This document shows positions 31,801 through 42,750 of a stretch of 64,000 nucleotides of DNA, one piece after another (the first letter of the stretch is position 1; every line of letters starts with the position of its first letter). The stretch lies in contig NC_057804.1 in assembly GCF_018294505.1 (NCBI RefSeq), positions 247,985,099 to 248,049,098 of the forward strand. Reading direction: 5' to 3'. The notes below the pieces were generated by a model. The model did no database searches. It was not told the origin of the DNA and saw only the letters and a list, made by a program, of their open reading frames with translations. A program made the translations under genes and the position numbers. This DNA is from Triticum aestivum. Lineage: Eukaryota > Streptophyta > Magnoliopsida > Poales > Poaceae.

Positions 31801-34395
31801 TCACTTTTTGGCGGCGCCATCGCTGGTGACGAAGCTGCGTTGGGCGACTTCGCCTCGTGGAGCCTCAAGACCGGCAGCGCCTCGCTTCGGCTTGGTGCTG
31901 AAGGCCCGGAACTTTGAAAGCAGAGCCTCCGCACGACTCTTCACGGCCTCAGCAGCGACGGCGGCAAGCTCGCCGCTCACAGGCTCCAGCAGGCTATCGA
32001 GGTTAACACTGGGGTCGCGGAGGTAGACGTGGGTGAAAACGCACGTCCGCGCCGCAGAAGAAAGGACACGCGCCTCAGCCTCAGCCGTGGGGCCAAGGCC
32101 GAGGGCGACATCTTCGAGGGCGCGGACCAGGAAGGGAAGCAGCTTGGCGAGGCGCTCCTCGGCGCTGGCCAGCGCGCTTTCCAGGCCGCTGTCATAGAGA
32201 GACTTCAGCAGGGTGCGAGCCTTCACCTCCAGCTTTGCCAAGGACACGCGGTCCTCTGCCAGGACCCGTGCCTTGCCGTCCAGCTTGATCTTCTTCTCCT
32301 CCAACGCCTGCTCCAGCGTACCCAAGCGGCCTTGGCGTTCGTCAAGCTCGGCATCCCAGTCCTTGGTGGCAGCCTCGCGAGCCTTCAGGTCTTCCTCCTT
32401 CTCCTGGCGGACATGGGCCTCCTTGGCAAGCTGGTCGCGTAGGCCTTGCAGCTCGCTCTCCAGCACCTTGTAGCGACCCTGGATATCCGCAACCTCACCC
32501 AAGGCGGCATCGCAGGCGGCCTTTGCCTCAAGGGTGGCCTGCTTCTCCTCGTCACAAGCTGTCACGGCCTGAGCCAGCGCCGCTCGGACTGAAGCATCAG
32601 AGCGGACCCAACCAGAGACCAGCTCCAGGCGCTCGGCCACCAAGCGAGGGTCGGCGCCCAGAAGATCTTACCGCAGCCGGTCTAGCTCAGCAGCAGCATG
32701 ATCCAGAACAGTAGAAGGAGTCGGAGAGACGGTAGTTGGCGGAGTAGGAGGAGAAGACGGCAGCGTGATCACAGCACCAGGGGTCAGGACCTTCTGCGCC
32801 CCGACGACTGCGGCAGTGGCGTCAGGCAAGGACGCCTCGGGAGTCGCTTGGGCCATGGGGGCTGAGCTCGCTCCAGCTAGCCCTGCCAGGCCTAGCAAGG
32901 ATGACCGAGTAGGAGAGGCCCGCGTCTTGCCTCCCCCTTCTCCCGCGGGTGGGGGAGCTGTCCCGGACGAAGCCTCGGGAGCCCCCTTCAGCTTCTTCAC
33001 CGCAGGCACCGGCCTAGCCAAGGAATATGGACGTCAAGCCTCAACAATGAAGCAAGAAGCAAAACGAGAATCGAGCACTTACTCATCATCGCTCGCGGGC
33101 TCAAGTAACCTCCGGTCGAACTTGAAGCCCGAGAGCCGGATGCTGGGATCAACCTCAAGAGGCTCAGGAGCAGGAGGTGCGTCAGCAGATCGCCTCGGAG
33201 CCGGAGCAGACCCGCGAGGAACCAGCCCCGTCCTGTCGTTCTTCTGGATCAGAGGCGAGCTCTCGCCACCTCGCTCGTCGCCATCCTCGTCGTCATCCGG
33301 CAAGAGACAAAGGGCGCGGGACCTGCGCCGGGGGAGGGGTGTTCTGGACTCCCCGTCGGTCACCTCGGAATCGGGCTCCTCTTCCTGCTCCTCTTCTTCC
33401 TCCTCTCCGCTGGAGTTGCCGGAAGACACATCCATCATTGCCAGGGCCGCCGGGTCCTCAGGAACCTCCGCGGGCACAAGCCCGCCCTCATTGAAAGCGG
33501 ACATGGAGTTCACCACCTGCTCCCAGTCATCCCGAAGGAACAAGGGCGCCGGAGCATCCTCCAACCTCGCCATGTTTCCCCCAACCAAGGATTGGAGGAC
33601 CGCGGCCAGATCCTCGTCGGCCAGGACTTCGGGGTTCGAGCGAATGGCGGCATCGGCCCCCCAAGCTTCCACAGCGGAAGCGAGTGTTCCCAGAGCGGAG
33701 CCACCCGATGCTCCAAGAACTCCCTCGGGAGCGATGCCCCGGTCAGTTTCGCTGTCGCCATGTTGACCGGCCACAGGTCCGCATCCATCTTCTCCAGCAC
33801 GGGCCTCGCGGGGATCAACGAGCTCTGCGCGGGACCAAGCATCAACGGACTTGGGCTGCCCCGTGGGTAGAATCAGCCGGGAGTGGGTGCGCCCAGCATC
33901 CACCATGACCCACTTGCTCCTGAAGCCCTCAATCCTCTTCCTGGGCTTCGAGATGGCGTTAGAACTGCCGTGCGCGACAAAGCTCGCGCACGCGGTGATG
34001 GAGCCGCGGGAGACCCAGAGGTAGAAGTAACGGCGCAGCAAGGCCACCGAAGGCCTCACCCCGACATGAGCCTCGCAGTAGTAGGCGAAAATCGCCAGGA
34101 GAAGAACAGAGTTGGGATGGAGGTGCAGAGCTTGCAGATTGTAATGGAGGAGAACAAAAAGGAAGAACTCGGAAAAAGGGGGCATCAGACCGGCGGCAAT
34201 GGCACTCATGAAGAGCGGGTAGAAGGTGCCTCCTCTGCCCTCAGGAAGGGCAGAGCCAACCTTGAGTGCGTCCGCCCCGTCGTTGCCTTGCGCTGCCAGC
34301 ATCTGGCACTTCCGAGCACGGTTCTTCTCTGACACATTCAGAGGATCCAAGCCGGGCGAGTACCATGCTCCGGCTGGGGTCTGGCGAGGCGCCAT
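31801..34395 (-). pseudogene. element B antisense two-exon gene: putative gypsy-type-transposon domain plus coiled coil
   Basis: Exon 1 is 34395-33083, exon 2 is 33013-31801. The intron has GT...AG ends (33082 to 33014, 69 bp) and splices in frame to 842 codons including the stop. The only lesion is a TAA at 32670-32668. Residues about 60-135 (FYPLFMSAIAAGLMPPFSEF, HLHPNSVLLLAIFAYYCEAH, FYLWVSRG) match the family named putative gypsy type transposon (PF04195) as I remember it. An acidic Glu-rich stretch follows. Exon 2 has a long Glu/Lys/Ala coiled coil and ends KRGAAGLEAPRGE-type text. Such antisense genes are known in Tat elements; the function is unknown. No TATA box was evident upstream. 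Confidence 0.75.
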
Positions 34396-34679
34396 GCCTG
34401 GCTAGGATGCAGGGTTGGAGTAGATCTGGGGATTTCGGAAGCAAGAAGGACATGAGCAAGAAAGGGGATCTGGACAGTGAAGGAGAAGGCAAAGAAGGTA
34501 AGCCTAGACGGGTACCGCTCCCTTATCAATTCGTGCGGGTGCCGAGGTGTCGTGGGGGAGCCAGGACGCCCACGTCCAATCAACCGCCACGCGGTGCCCA
34601 AGGCCGCAGGCTATTGGGGCCCGCGGCGCATCGCACTTGCCTCTTCGCTTCTCTGCTAAGCCAAGTCCAAGCGCGCCTT

Positions 34680-34694
34680 GGGCCTGGGGGCTAC
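34680..34694 (+). other. polypurine region before element B 3' LTR
   Basis: GGGCCTGGGGGCTAC abuts the 3' LTR and matches the same place in element A. Confidence 0.55.
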
Positions 34695-35610
34695 TGTCGG
34701 TGTTCTGGGAACGGGGGTACCCAGACTTGCCTGCCTGCAGCCTGTGGCGTGGCTCGAGGAGTGGCCCAGTACGTCCCATCTTCATCAACACGTGCTTAAG
34801 ACCCTCGCGAGGGGCCAAGCCTCGCGGGGCGGACGACAGGAGGCTTCCTCGGGCACGGCCTCGTCAGGCTGGCTCGCGAGGAGGCAGAGAGATCAAGGTG
34901 GGGTACCTCATGAGGTGCCCGTGACGCAAGCCATGACGACCAAGGACAGGCGGGCGCCAGGCAGGTGCCGGCCTGCACAGAGTCCTTGTTTCCCCTTTGG
35001 TGCAAAGGGGGCAAGCGCAGGCAAGGGTATCAAGCAAAGGCAACCATTTCAGTGCAACAAGACCAAGACCAGCAGGACGGCAGAGTGGAGGTCATCGTGG
35101 AGCCCAAGCCAGTGTCATCGTCAGGGTCTTTGGCAGGCGAGGACCAACTTTAGTTAGGATAAGTGTACTAGATGTTCCCCTTCAAAATGGCCAATTGTTG
35201 GCGCCCTTCCCGCTCAATATTTGGGAAGAGGCCCGGGGCCTTCGCCTATAAATAGGACTAGCCACCCACAGGGTAGAGAGGAGATCCGCATCTAAGAGAG
35301 AGAGAGAGAGAGGCGACTGAACTCCCCCTAGCCGTTCATCGCACCAGCCAAGAACAGACCCTCGCGAGGCTGTTCTTCCCTTGTACTGTTCCACATCAGC
35401 CCCATAGGCAATCCACCAGACCACAAACTGGAGTAGGGTATTACACCACAATGGTGGCCTGAGCCAGTATAAATCTCGTGTCCCTTGTGTTGTTCTTTGT
35501 GTAGTTTAGATCCTGGCGAGGCGGTGAGAAATGGGTAGGCTGGAGGTGTGATCTCCGCGTGCACCCCAGTGTTCGAACCTCAAGGGTCTGTCGGAACCCG
35601 AAATCCGACA
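34695..35610 (+). repeat. element B 3' LTR (916 bp)
   Basis: It starts TGTCGGTGTT and ends CCGACA, followed by TSD GACAC. It has one copy of the unit doubled in the 5' LTR. A GA run (AGAGAGAGAGAGAGAG near 35296) is slightly longer than in the 5' LTR. The TATA box is at 35247. Confidence 0.95.
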
Positions 35611-35615
35611 GACAC

Positions 35616-36118
35616 CCATCCAGAGATGTGTAAAGAAAGCAGGCGCGAAGCTGACAAAACAGCCGTCAAGGCTTGCCAGGCACGCAGTCATGTGACAATA
35701 AGTAGCACATTTAATCCACTCTACCATGCCTGTAGACTTAGGTATGATAGCATGTTTGATATGTATTCAGTGCATAATGACTGATTGCCACTGTGGTGAC
35801 CTCTTGATCTATAGAAGGAGGGCCATGCCAACCATAAAAAGGATTTGGAACCCTATACTCTCATACACGCGTAGCTTCTCTCACCCCGAGGCACCACTGC
35901 CAGGCAAGAGCACTGCGTTTTCCATCACAGTCCACCATCAATCCACCAAAGCAGGAGTAGGGTTTTACGCTTCGCGGCGGCCTGAACCTGGGTTAAACTA
36001 CCCGTTTGATCTCTGTCGTGTTGTGCGACATTGTCTGCTCTTTGTGCAACGTTCTCATTCCCCCTGCCGAACCAAAAGGAGCTCATGGCCCCATCTTTGG
36101 CCGTGGTTTCCCACAACA
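35616..36118 (+). repeat. element C 5' LTR, right part
   Basis: It resumes element C after B and is colinear with 60978-61486. It carries CTATAGAAGGAGG near 35810, where the 3' LTR has CTATAAAAGGAGG, so the 5' promoter TATA box is mutated. It ends CCCACAACA before the PBS. Confidence 0.88.
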
Positions 36119-36121
36119 TCT

Positions 36122-36140
36122 TTGGCACGCCAGGTAGGGG
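36122..36140 (+). other. primer-binding site of element C
   Basis: TTGGCACGCCAGGTAGGGG follows three bases after the LTR end. It differs from elements A and B by one base. Confidence 0.85.
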
Positions 36141-36203
36141 ACAATGCTTGCACAAACCCAAGAAGCGTACATAGCACGTCATCTTCATCGTCATTTTCTT
36201 CAT

Positions 36204-37587
36204 CGATGGCTCCATCGATCATGGCGCCCAAGAAGAAGCCTGGTGTCGCGGCTCACCCGTCCATCTCAAGGGACCGTGACGCGTGGCCACCGACACTGCG
36301 GGGGCTACGAGGACGCACGGGGGTGTGGACATGCGGGGAACATGGTCGGTGCAGGCAACGTCATCACCACCTCCCCTACGGCCGAAGCAGGAGCAGGAGG
36401 CACCGGGGAAGGACAACGTCAACGACACGCCAGTGGTGATGCTCCATGAGGTACGGGTGGTGAGATTATTCCGTCTGCTCCCCTCCACCCAGCCGAAGGG
36501 CATAGCCGCGGCGACAACGCCCGTTCTAGGGCAAATTGCAACTCCACGGCCGCTCCCATTGCGGGCGCAACCGCAGGGCATCCACCACCCCCGGAGCAAG
36601 CTCCCCATCCTTGTGCCCAATGGAGCTGCTGGTCTTTAAGCACCTCTACCTCGTCACCACCCATCCCAGCTGCTGGCTTGCAATGATGAGAGCATGACGC
36701 AGTTGCTGCTGGGACCATCAGGAGTCGGGCAACATTGCGATGTACATCATTATCACCAATGCCAAGCACCACCTCGGAGGCCATGGTGCGGGCCCAGCTA
36801 CTATTGAGATTTCCGCCGGCAGACGATCAGATCGATGAGTGGCGAGCCACCATCCAAAGCCTGATTGGTTTCATTGAGGCAGGATGATCACAGTGAGCTA
36901 GCCCACCATGGCCTCCCCGGGCGACGACAACAGCCCGCGCTGCTATCCGTACGGAAGGGGCCACCCCTATGGTGCAGTCCCCTTCGCAGTAGCCAGCGCC
37001 GGGGCCACACAACCAAGAACCCGATGACGTCTCGATGGCCTGGTCCGACCCTCGAGCGTGTCAAGGCCAACAGTGTGCCCTGGAGGACAAGGAGAGGGAA
37101 GGCGCGCGTGTCATCGTCAAGCAACACCATGACACCCTCCGCCAGTCTGATGGGGGCAATGGCACCAACGTCGACGAGCTTGTGCTCGGCGGAGGTGGGT
37201 ACCTTCCTTTTGAGGTTGGGTGCCCCGCCTTCACCTAAGAGCCGTGGCAAGTCCGTTGGCCATCTACGTGCACGTTCAAGCCAGAGATACCAGAGAAGTG
37301 CGGTGGAAGGTTAAACCCGGCAGAGTTCTTGAGCATCTACACAATCCTTATTCAAGCTACCGGGGGAAGAGATGAGAAGGTGTTCGCCAATTACTTCCCT
37401 TTGGCACTCATGCCAAATGTGTGGTCTTGGCTTATGCACCTGCCGGAGAACTCCATTTCAACATAGGCTGAGCTGTGCCAGGGTTCATTTCACGGGTTGC
37501 CATAAGGAATTTGGGCGGCCCAACGACTTGCAACTTCTCCCGCAAAAACAAGGAGAGACTCTATGGAAGTACATGCAGAGGTTCAGC
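36204..37587 (+). pseudogene. element C gag, 5' part, up to the element D insertion
   Basis: It begins near 36204 with MAPSIMAPKKK, the same kind of start as element D gag (MAPKKKM at 38851). The text then breaks into several frames. A clear capsid stretch at about 37260-37470 reads FKPEIPEK, PAEFLSIYTILIQATGGRDE, VFANYFPLAL and WLMHLPENSIS, then a stop. QGETLWKYMQRFS ends exactly at the D insertion. Many frameshifts and stops show long decay. The product would be the capsid protein. Confidence 0.8.
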
Positions 37588-38775
37588 TGTCAGTGTACAA
37601 AAGTAGGGGCTCTCCTTTTGACCCGTTTACTTGTGCACGGGCAGTCGGAACCACGCGCCATGGCCGCACATGGCAGGGCAGAGGAGGGATACTGAAAGGA
37701 AGCCCAAGGCTCGAGACAAACAAGGCAACATCAAGGACCAAGGCCACAAAGTACAGACGGGCAGAGCAGGTTACCCCGGCAGGGCCCTTGCCGGGGCAGC
37801 CTCTGCAGCCCCGGCAAGCCCCTTGCCGGGGCAGCTCGCCCACACCGGCAGAGCGAGCCACCCTTGAACCCATGGCCTCCAATGTCAGCAACCATGTTGG
37901 ACCAGGGCTCGGGAGGCACCTCCATGGTGGCATGCAGATCTTTGTGAAGACATAGAATGCTCAAGATCAGATGGGGGTTGAGAGGCAACAATCCTCACCA
38001 AGATCCTTACTGAAGAAACCCACAAGACCCCAGGCAAGATCCTTGCTGGGGACACCAGCGCGCCACGATGCCGGCAAGACCCTTGCCAGGCCACCCGACA
38101 AGACCCTTGCCAGAGGCGACAGCAGGGCCACTGCCAGGCCCGCACCAACCATATCCCCGCCGCCGTTCACATGCAGCTGCCAGCCCAACCAGCTGGGCAG
38201 GCACCTGCATGGCATCATGCAGCTTCCAGGCCAACTCAGCACGCACCTGCGTGGCGACATGCATATATTCGTGGAGGCTCCACCATCGCGCCACCTTAGC
38301 TGCTTGCCTGCCTACATGGCACCGGATGCAACGCTGGCCAGGGGGCGTGTCGAAGCGAGGAGGAGCTGCGACGGACGGGATGGGCCTCGCTCCCGTCCCC
38401 AATAAAGTGAAGGGAGACCTAAGACACGCATCGAATGCATCTTGTCCTGTAATACGAGCGATAAGCTCGCAAGACTATAGGCTCTTTCCACCTCCTGCGT
38501 GCCACTGTAGCAGCCCCTTTCGCCTATAAAGGAGGCCCAAGGCGTACATGAAAAGGATTCGGCTCTTTCGAGCCACACCACATCTGTAGCTAGTTAGAGA
38601 GCTCAAGAACACTCAATACATCCACCAAGAAGAACTAGGGTTTACGCATCCTCGCGGCCCGAACCTGGGTAAACAATCCTCGTGTCAATTACTAATCCTG
38701 CTCTTCTCACAACCCCACGCCCCGCAACCGTAGTGGGGATTCTTGTGATCCCATAGGTGTAGTTTCCCACCGACA
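37588..38775 (+). repeat. element D 5' LTR (1,188 bp)
   Basis: The left edge is set by the TSD and TGTCAGTGTAC, the right edge by CCGACA and the PBS. The first half is packed with variants of CCTTGCCGG and its complement CCGGCAAGG (37785-38115). Confidence 0.94.
38524..38531 (+). promoter_or_regulatory. TATA box of element D 5' LTR
   Basis: CTATAAAGGAGGCCC is conserved with the 3' LTR (52984, CTATAAAAGGAGG) and with the element C 3' LTR (61178). It marks the start of the U3/R border region. Confidence 0.7.
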
Positions 38776-38778
38776 TCC

Positions 38779-38797
38779 TTGGCACGCCAGGTAGGGG
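38779..38797 (+). other. primer-binding site of element D
   Basis: TTGGCACGCCAGGTAGGGG follows three bases after the LTR, the same arrangement as in element C. Confidence 0.85.
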
Positions 38798-38850
38798 AGC
38801 GCAATTGTGAGAATCTGGTCTAGCAGTTGGCCTAGCTGTTCTCCATCGCC

Positions 38851-40266
38851 ATGGCTCCTAAGAAGAAGATGACCACGACGACCGGTTCGTCCGGGACCGG
38901 ATTGCCAGTACCAGTGCAGACCAGTAGCGGGCCAGTCACGGAAAGAACCCGTGGCGCGGCACACAAACATCCACATCACCCTGGCAGTCCAGGCCTGGCG
39001 AGCGGCGTTGTTCGCATGCCAGGCGACGAGCCACCAGTCGCGGGCTCCAGATACGAAGTCGGGCCCCCGCGCATGCGGCGTGGGGCCCTCCAGGGGTGCC
39101 GTCATCCCGCCAGACGGCGGCACGGCAGCCTCCAAGACGCCAACACTGGCACCCACGGCGTGCTCTTCTCAGGTTGTGTGTGACGAGAAGTGCCGCCCTG
39201 TTGGTGACCCTGGGCGCCGTCCTGGGAAAAGTCCCATGTGCCCTTCACATGATGAGGAAGGCCAGCATGCACGCCGAGGTGCTGACGGAGATGGCGAATG
39301 GCTGCGGAGCCATGACGCAGCTCCTTCTAACGCGGTTAGAAGTCGAGGCGCATCGCGCTCCACATAGCCATCGCCGCCACCCACGCCAGCAGAAGCCCTA
39401 GCACGCGTGCAGCTACTCCTCGATTTTCCTCCCGCCGCGGAGAAGCTAAATGAATGGAGGGCCACCGTCCGGAGCCTCATCGGCATCGCCAACAATGATG
39501 AGTTGCGGCCGGCGGGACCCGTAGGCCGTCGCTCCGCCCGGCCACCGCGTGCCGGCGGAGGCCGGATCGGAGGCGACGCGGCCATGGTGCACTCCCCTCC
39601 TCCATCCCGACCACCGCGGGCGTCAGTCCATCGTGACGATGCTCGTGATGATATCTCCATAGCGTCATCCGACCCGCGAACCCACCGCGACATGAGCGAG
39701 GTCATGAAGACGCTCGAACCACCATTGAGTGCCAACGTGACGCGCGCCACCAGTCGGACAGGCGGGCAGGGCCCACTATAGACCACCAAGCACCGGGAGG
39801 CTATGGTGGCCTACCTTACGAGGTGGGTTGTCCGGCCTTCACCCGTGAGCTACGGTAGTTCCAGTGGCCATCCCACCGCACGGTCAAGCCCGACGTAGGC
39901 GAAAAATACAACGACAAGACTCACCCGTCGGAGTTCCTCAGCATCTACACCATCGTGATGCAAGCTACTGGGGCCCGCGACGACAAGGTGCTTGCCAATT
40001 ACTTTCCGTTGGCACTTAAGCCCAATGTTATGTCATGCTTGATGCACTTGCCGATAGACTCCATTTCTTCTTGGGCAGATCTGTGTCATGAGTTTGTTGG
40101 CGCCTTTACCGGAGGCCACCAAGCTCATGGCTAGGAAAGTGATCTCCATATCATCCCCTAGAAGGAAGGAGAAAACTTGCGCAAGTACATCCAAAGGTTC
40201 AGCCGAGTGCAATACAACATCCCCGACGTTCATCCTACCGCCATGATCAGTGCATTCCATTAGAAT
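38851..40266 (+). pseudogene. element D gag, N-terminal and capsid part
   Basis: ATG at 38851 (MAPKKKM...) starts a basic N-terminus. The frame is lost several times: 39407-39781 is a second readable block (EKLNEWRATVRSLIGIANND), and the capsid block at about 39870-40263 reads VKPDVGEKYND, PSEFLSIYTIVMQATGARDD, FPLALKPNVMSCLMHLP and GENLRKYIQRFSRVQYN. In-frame stops include TAG 40261-40263 just before the ORF that carries the zinc knuckle. The capsid aligns block by block with element C. Confidence 0.85.
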
Positions 40267-41733
40267 GTGCGCAATCATAAGATGCGTGATGAGCTGGCAA
40301 TGAACAAGGTCAGGGATGTGGCCAAACTTTATGTTCTGGCCGATCGGTGCGCTCGCGTTGAAGAAGCAAGGAAGTACCCCAGCAAAGACGCCGACGCGGA
40401 AACCGACTCCATGGATGATACCGCCACCCCGGCGAAGAAGGGCCGGCACCGTAACAGGAAGGGCAGGAGCAAAACCGTGCTTGCCGTCGAGGGATCCGAC
40501 GATACCAGCGTCACCAAGAAACCCAAGGTAAGTGACCCCGGCAAGGAGGTTGCCAGGTGTGCTGCTTGCCGGGCCTTGGCGGCTGCTGATAAGCCAGGGG
40601 ACTCTGACAAGCAGCATTGCAATATCCACCGCACCAAAGGCCACGATCTCCAGAACTGCCGGCAAGTAGAGCTGCTCGCTGAGAAGCAGAAAGCCGAGTA
40701 CGAACGGCGGGACAAGGAGAAAGGCCAGGAGGGTGCCGAAGGATCCGGCAAGAAAAGTCGCGGCCAAGTGCGCCGCCGCGGCAAGGACAGTCAGCAAGAG
40801 AGGCCCGCCCGGGGCCGCAACAAAAGGCAGGAAGACGATGATCATGACGAGGACGATGAGTCCGGCGACCACGAGTTTCAGAAAGCCACAGAATCCATGT
40901 GCGTCGATGGTGGCGCCTCGCTGCATACATCCCGTCGCCAGCTCAAGCAGTGGGCGCGTGAGATCACAGTGATGGAGCCGTGGGTTGACGCACGGAAGCC
41001 GCTGAGGTGGTCCAGCACGCCCATCATCTTCGACGCCGAGGACCACCCTGACCGCACTACTGCAGTCGGGTGCTTGCCGTTGTTGGTCTCACCAACAATC
41101 CGCAACCTCAAGGTAACAAAGATGTTGGTTGATGGCGGGGCCGGTCTGAACTTGATCTCGCTCGTTGTGATCAAGAGGCCGCAAATCCCCGATGGAGACC
41201 TCGAGGAGACGGGCACATTTCAAGGACTCAACCCAGGGAGGAGCCAGCCGAAACGAAAGATCACGCTACCCGTGACATTTGGAGGTGAGCTGAACCACAG
41301 GAAGGAGAGGATTATCTTCGATGTAGCCGAGATCCCCTTGCCCTACAACGGGATCCTCGGCCTCCCGGCACTAGCCAAGTTCATGGCGGCTTCACATTAT
41401 GCATACAACATGCTGAAGATGCCCGGGCCAATGAACATCATCACCGTCCCCTCCGACAAGAAAGATGCGTTGATTTGCACTGACCAACTCTACCGGGAAG
41501 CAGTTGCAGCAGCTACCACCAAGGCACCTGCTCCTGCCGACGGAGCCCCGGGAGGGAAGAAGACCGGCGAGACCCCTCGCACCTACTCCGGCAAGCGCAC
41601 CCCTTCAGGGTGTTGCGCTCCCGTTGAGGATGTGCCAGAGAGCTCCGCCGACAAGAGAAAGAAGTCCAGAGTTGAACCACCAGAGACCAAGAAGGTGCCC
41701 GTCAGGGAGGACGGCATGGGGGAGCTTTTATAA
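40267..41733 (+). pseudogene. element D gag zinc knuckle and protease
   Basis: A 488-codon open frame. It starts inside gag (RNHKMRDELAMNKVRDVAKL). The knuckle CNIHRTKGHDLQNC has the Cx2Hx4Hx4C form (near 40618). A Lys/Arg/Asp-rich linker follows, then MCVDGGASLH and protease with DGGAG at 41131, followed by LPYNGILGLPALAKFM. It ends in a spacer before RT. The aspartic protease appears intact. Gag and protease being in one frame suggests a fused gag-pol, which is usual for this lineage. Confidence 0.9.
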
Positions 41734-42750
41734 TAAGCTCCACCCTCGACAGCAAATAGGAAAGCGAGCTCATTACTTTCCTGCGGGCAAATGTCGATGT
41801 GTTTGCATGGCAATCCTCCGACATCCCCGGCGTTCCCAGGGAAGTGATTGGGCACCATCTGCGGCCCATCAAGCAGAAGGTCAGGAAGCAAGCTCTGGAA
41901 AGGCAGGAGTTCATCACGGAGGAGATCAGAAAACTAGAGGAGGCAGGCTTGGTAAGAGGAGTACTCCATCCGACGTGGTTGGCCAATCCGGTAGTGGTGC
42001 GCAAGGCAAACGTGAAGTGGAGACTATGTATTGATTAAACAGGCGTCAATAAGGCTTGTCCAAAGGATCCCTTCCTGTTACCGCGCATTGACCAGATTGT
42101 TGACTCCACGGCTGGGTGTGACCTGTTATCATTCCTCGACGCTTACTCGGGATACCACCAGATCTTCATGACGAAAGAGGACGAGGAGAAGACAACATTC
42201 ATCACCCCATGTGGTACGTATTGCTTTTTACGGATGCCTTTTGGGTTGAAGAGTGCTGGCTAAACCTTTGCAAGAGCGGTCCAAATTGGTTTTGAGCCCC
42301 AGCTACATAGAAATATGGAAGCTTATATGGATAACATAGTGGTCAAAACCAAGGACAAAACAACACTTGTGCAAGATCTGGAGGAAACATTTGCAAACCT
42401 GCGCAAGATCAACCTCAAGTTGAACCCTGAGAAGTGTGTCTTCGGCGTCCCGTCCGGCAAACTTCTCGGGTTCTTTGTGTCGCAGCATGGGATCGAGGCA
42501 AACCCAGATAAGCTCAAGGCCATCGAGCAGATTGAGGCACCCAAGCGGATCAAGGACGTGCGTCGGCTCACTGGCTGCATTACCACCATGAGACGATTCA
42601 TCTCCAAGTCCACGGAGCATGCCCTTCCTTTTTTCAAGATCTCGAAGAAAACAGGGCCAGTGAAGTGGACCCCCGAGGCCAAGGCAGCGCTGCAAGATTT
42701 GAAGAAGTACCTCTCTTCTACCCTGGTGCTGGTTGCGCCCAAACCACAAG
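41734..42750 (+). pseudogene. element D reverse transcriptase, catalytic Asp changed
   Basis: RT starts after a stop at 41731-41733. It has a small gap before RPIKQKVRKQALE, a stop within CID-TGVNKACP near 42036, LDAYSGYHQIFM, RMPFGLKSAG and a stop near 42260. The last third is in the open frame 42315-43238. The catalytic box reads YMDN (42324-42335) where YMDD is expected: codon AAC for GAC, a single G-to-A change. LNPEKCVFGVPSGKLLGFF and the thumb follow. With that change the polymerase should be inactive even without the stops. Confidence 0.9.

Larger units (their letters stand above)
26244..35610 (+). mobile_element. element B: non-autonomous Tat-lineage Gypsy retrotransposon in element C LTR
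   Basis: The first two bases are TA instead of TG; otherwise the ends match element A (…CCGACA). The TSD GACAC is perfect (26239-26243 and 35611-35615). Internal order: PBS, gag with zinc knuckle and RG-rich tail, protease, two short RT scraps, a long non-coding region, a two-exon antisense gene, polypurine region, 3' LTR. Nearly all of RT, both RNase H domains and integrase are absent. LTRs and the segment just before the 3' LTR are nearly the same as in element A, so it could have been moved by proteins of an A-type partner. Confidence 0.93.

Noticed and set aside
33079..33766. 333-codon plus-strand ORF rich in Ser
   Set aside because: Shadow of the acidic Glu-rich segment of the element B antisense gene; the minus strand has the domain and intron.
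36839..37310. Separate small genes in element C gag
   Set aside because: They are frame-shifted pieces of gag (QATGGRDE and related text), aligned block by block with element D.
40033..41046. 337-codon minus-strand ORF
   Set aside because: Exact shadow of the gag zinc-knuckle region of element D; no conserved domain, and the sense strand is clearly coding.
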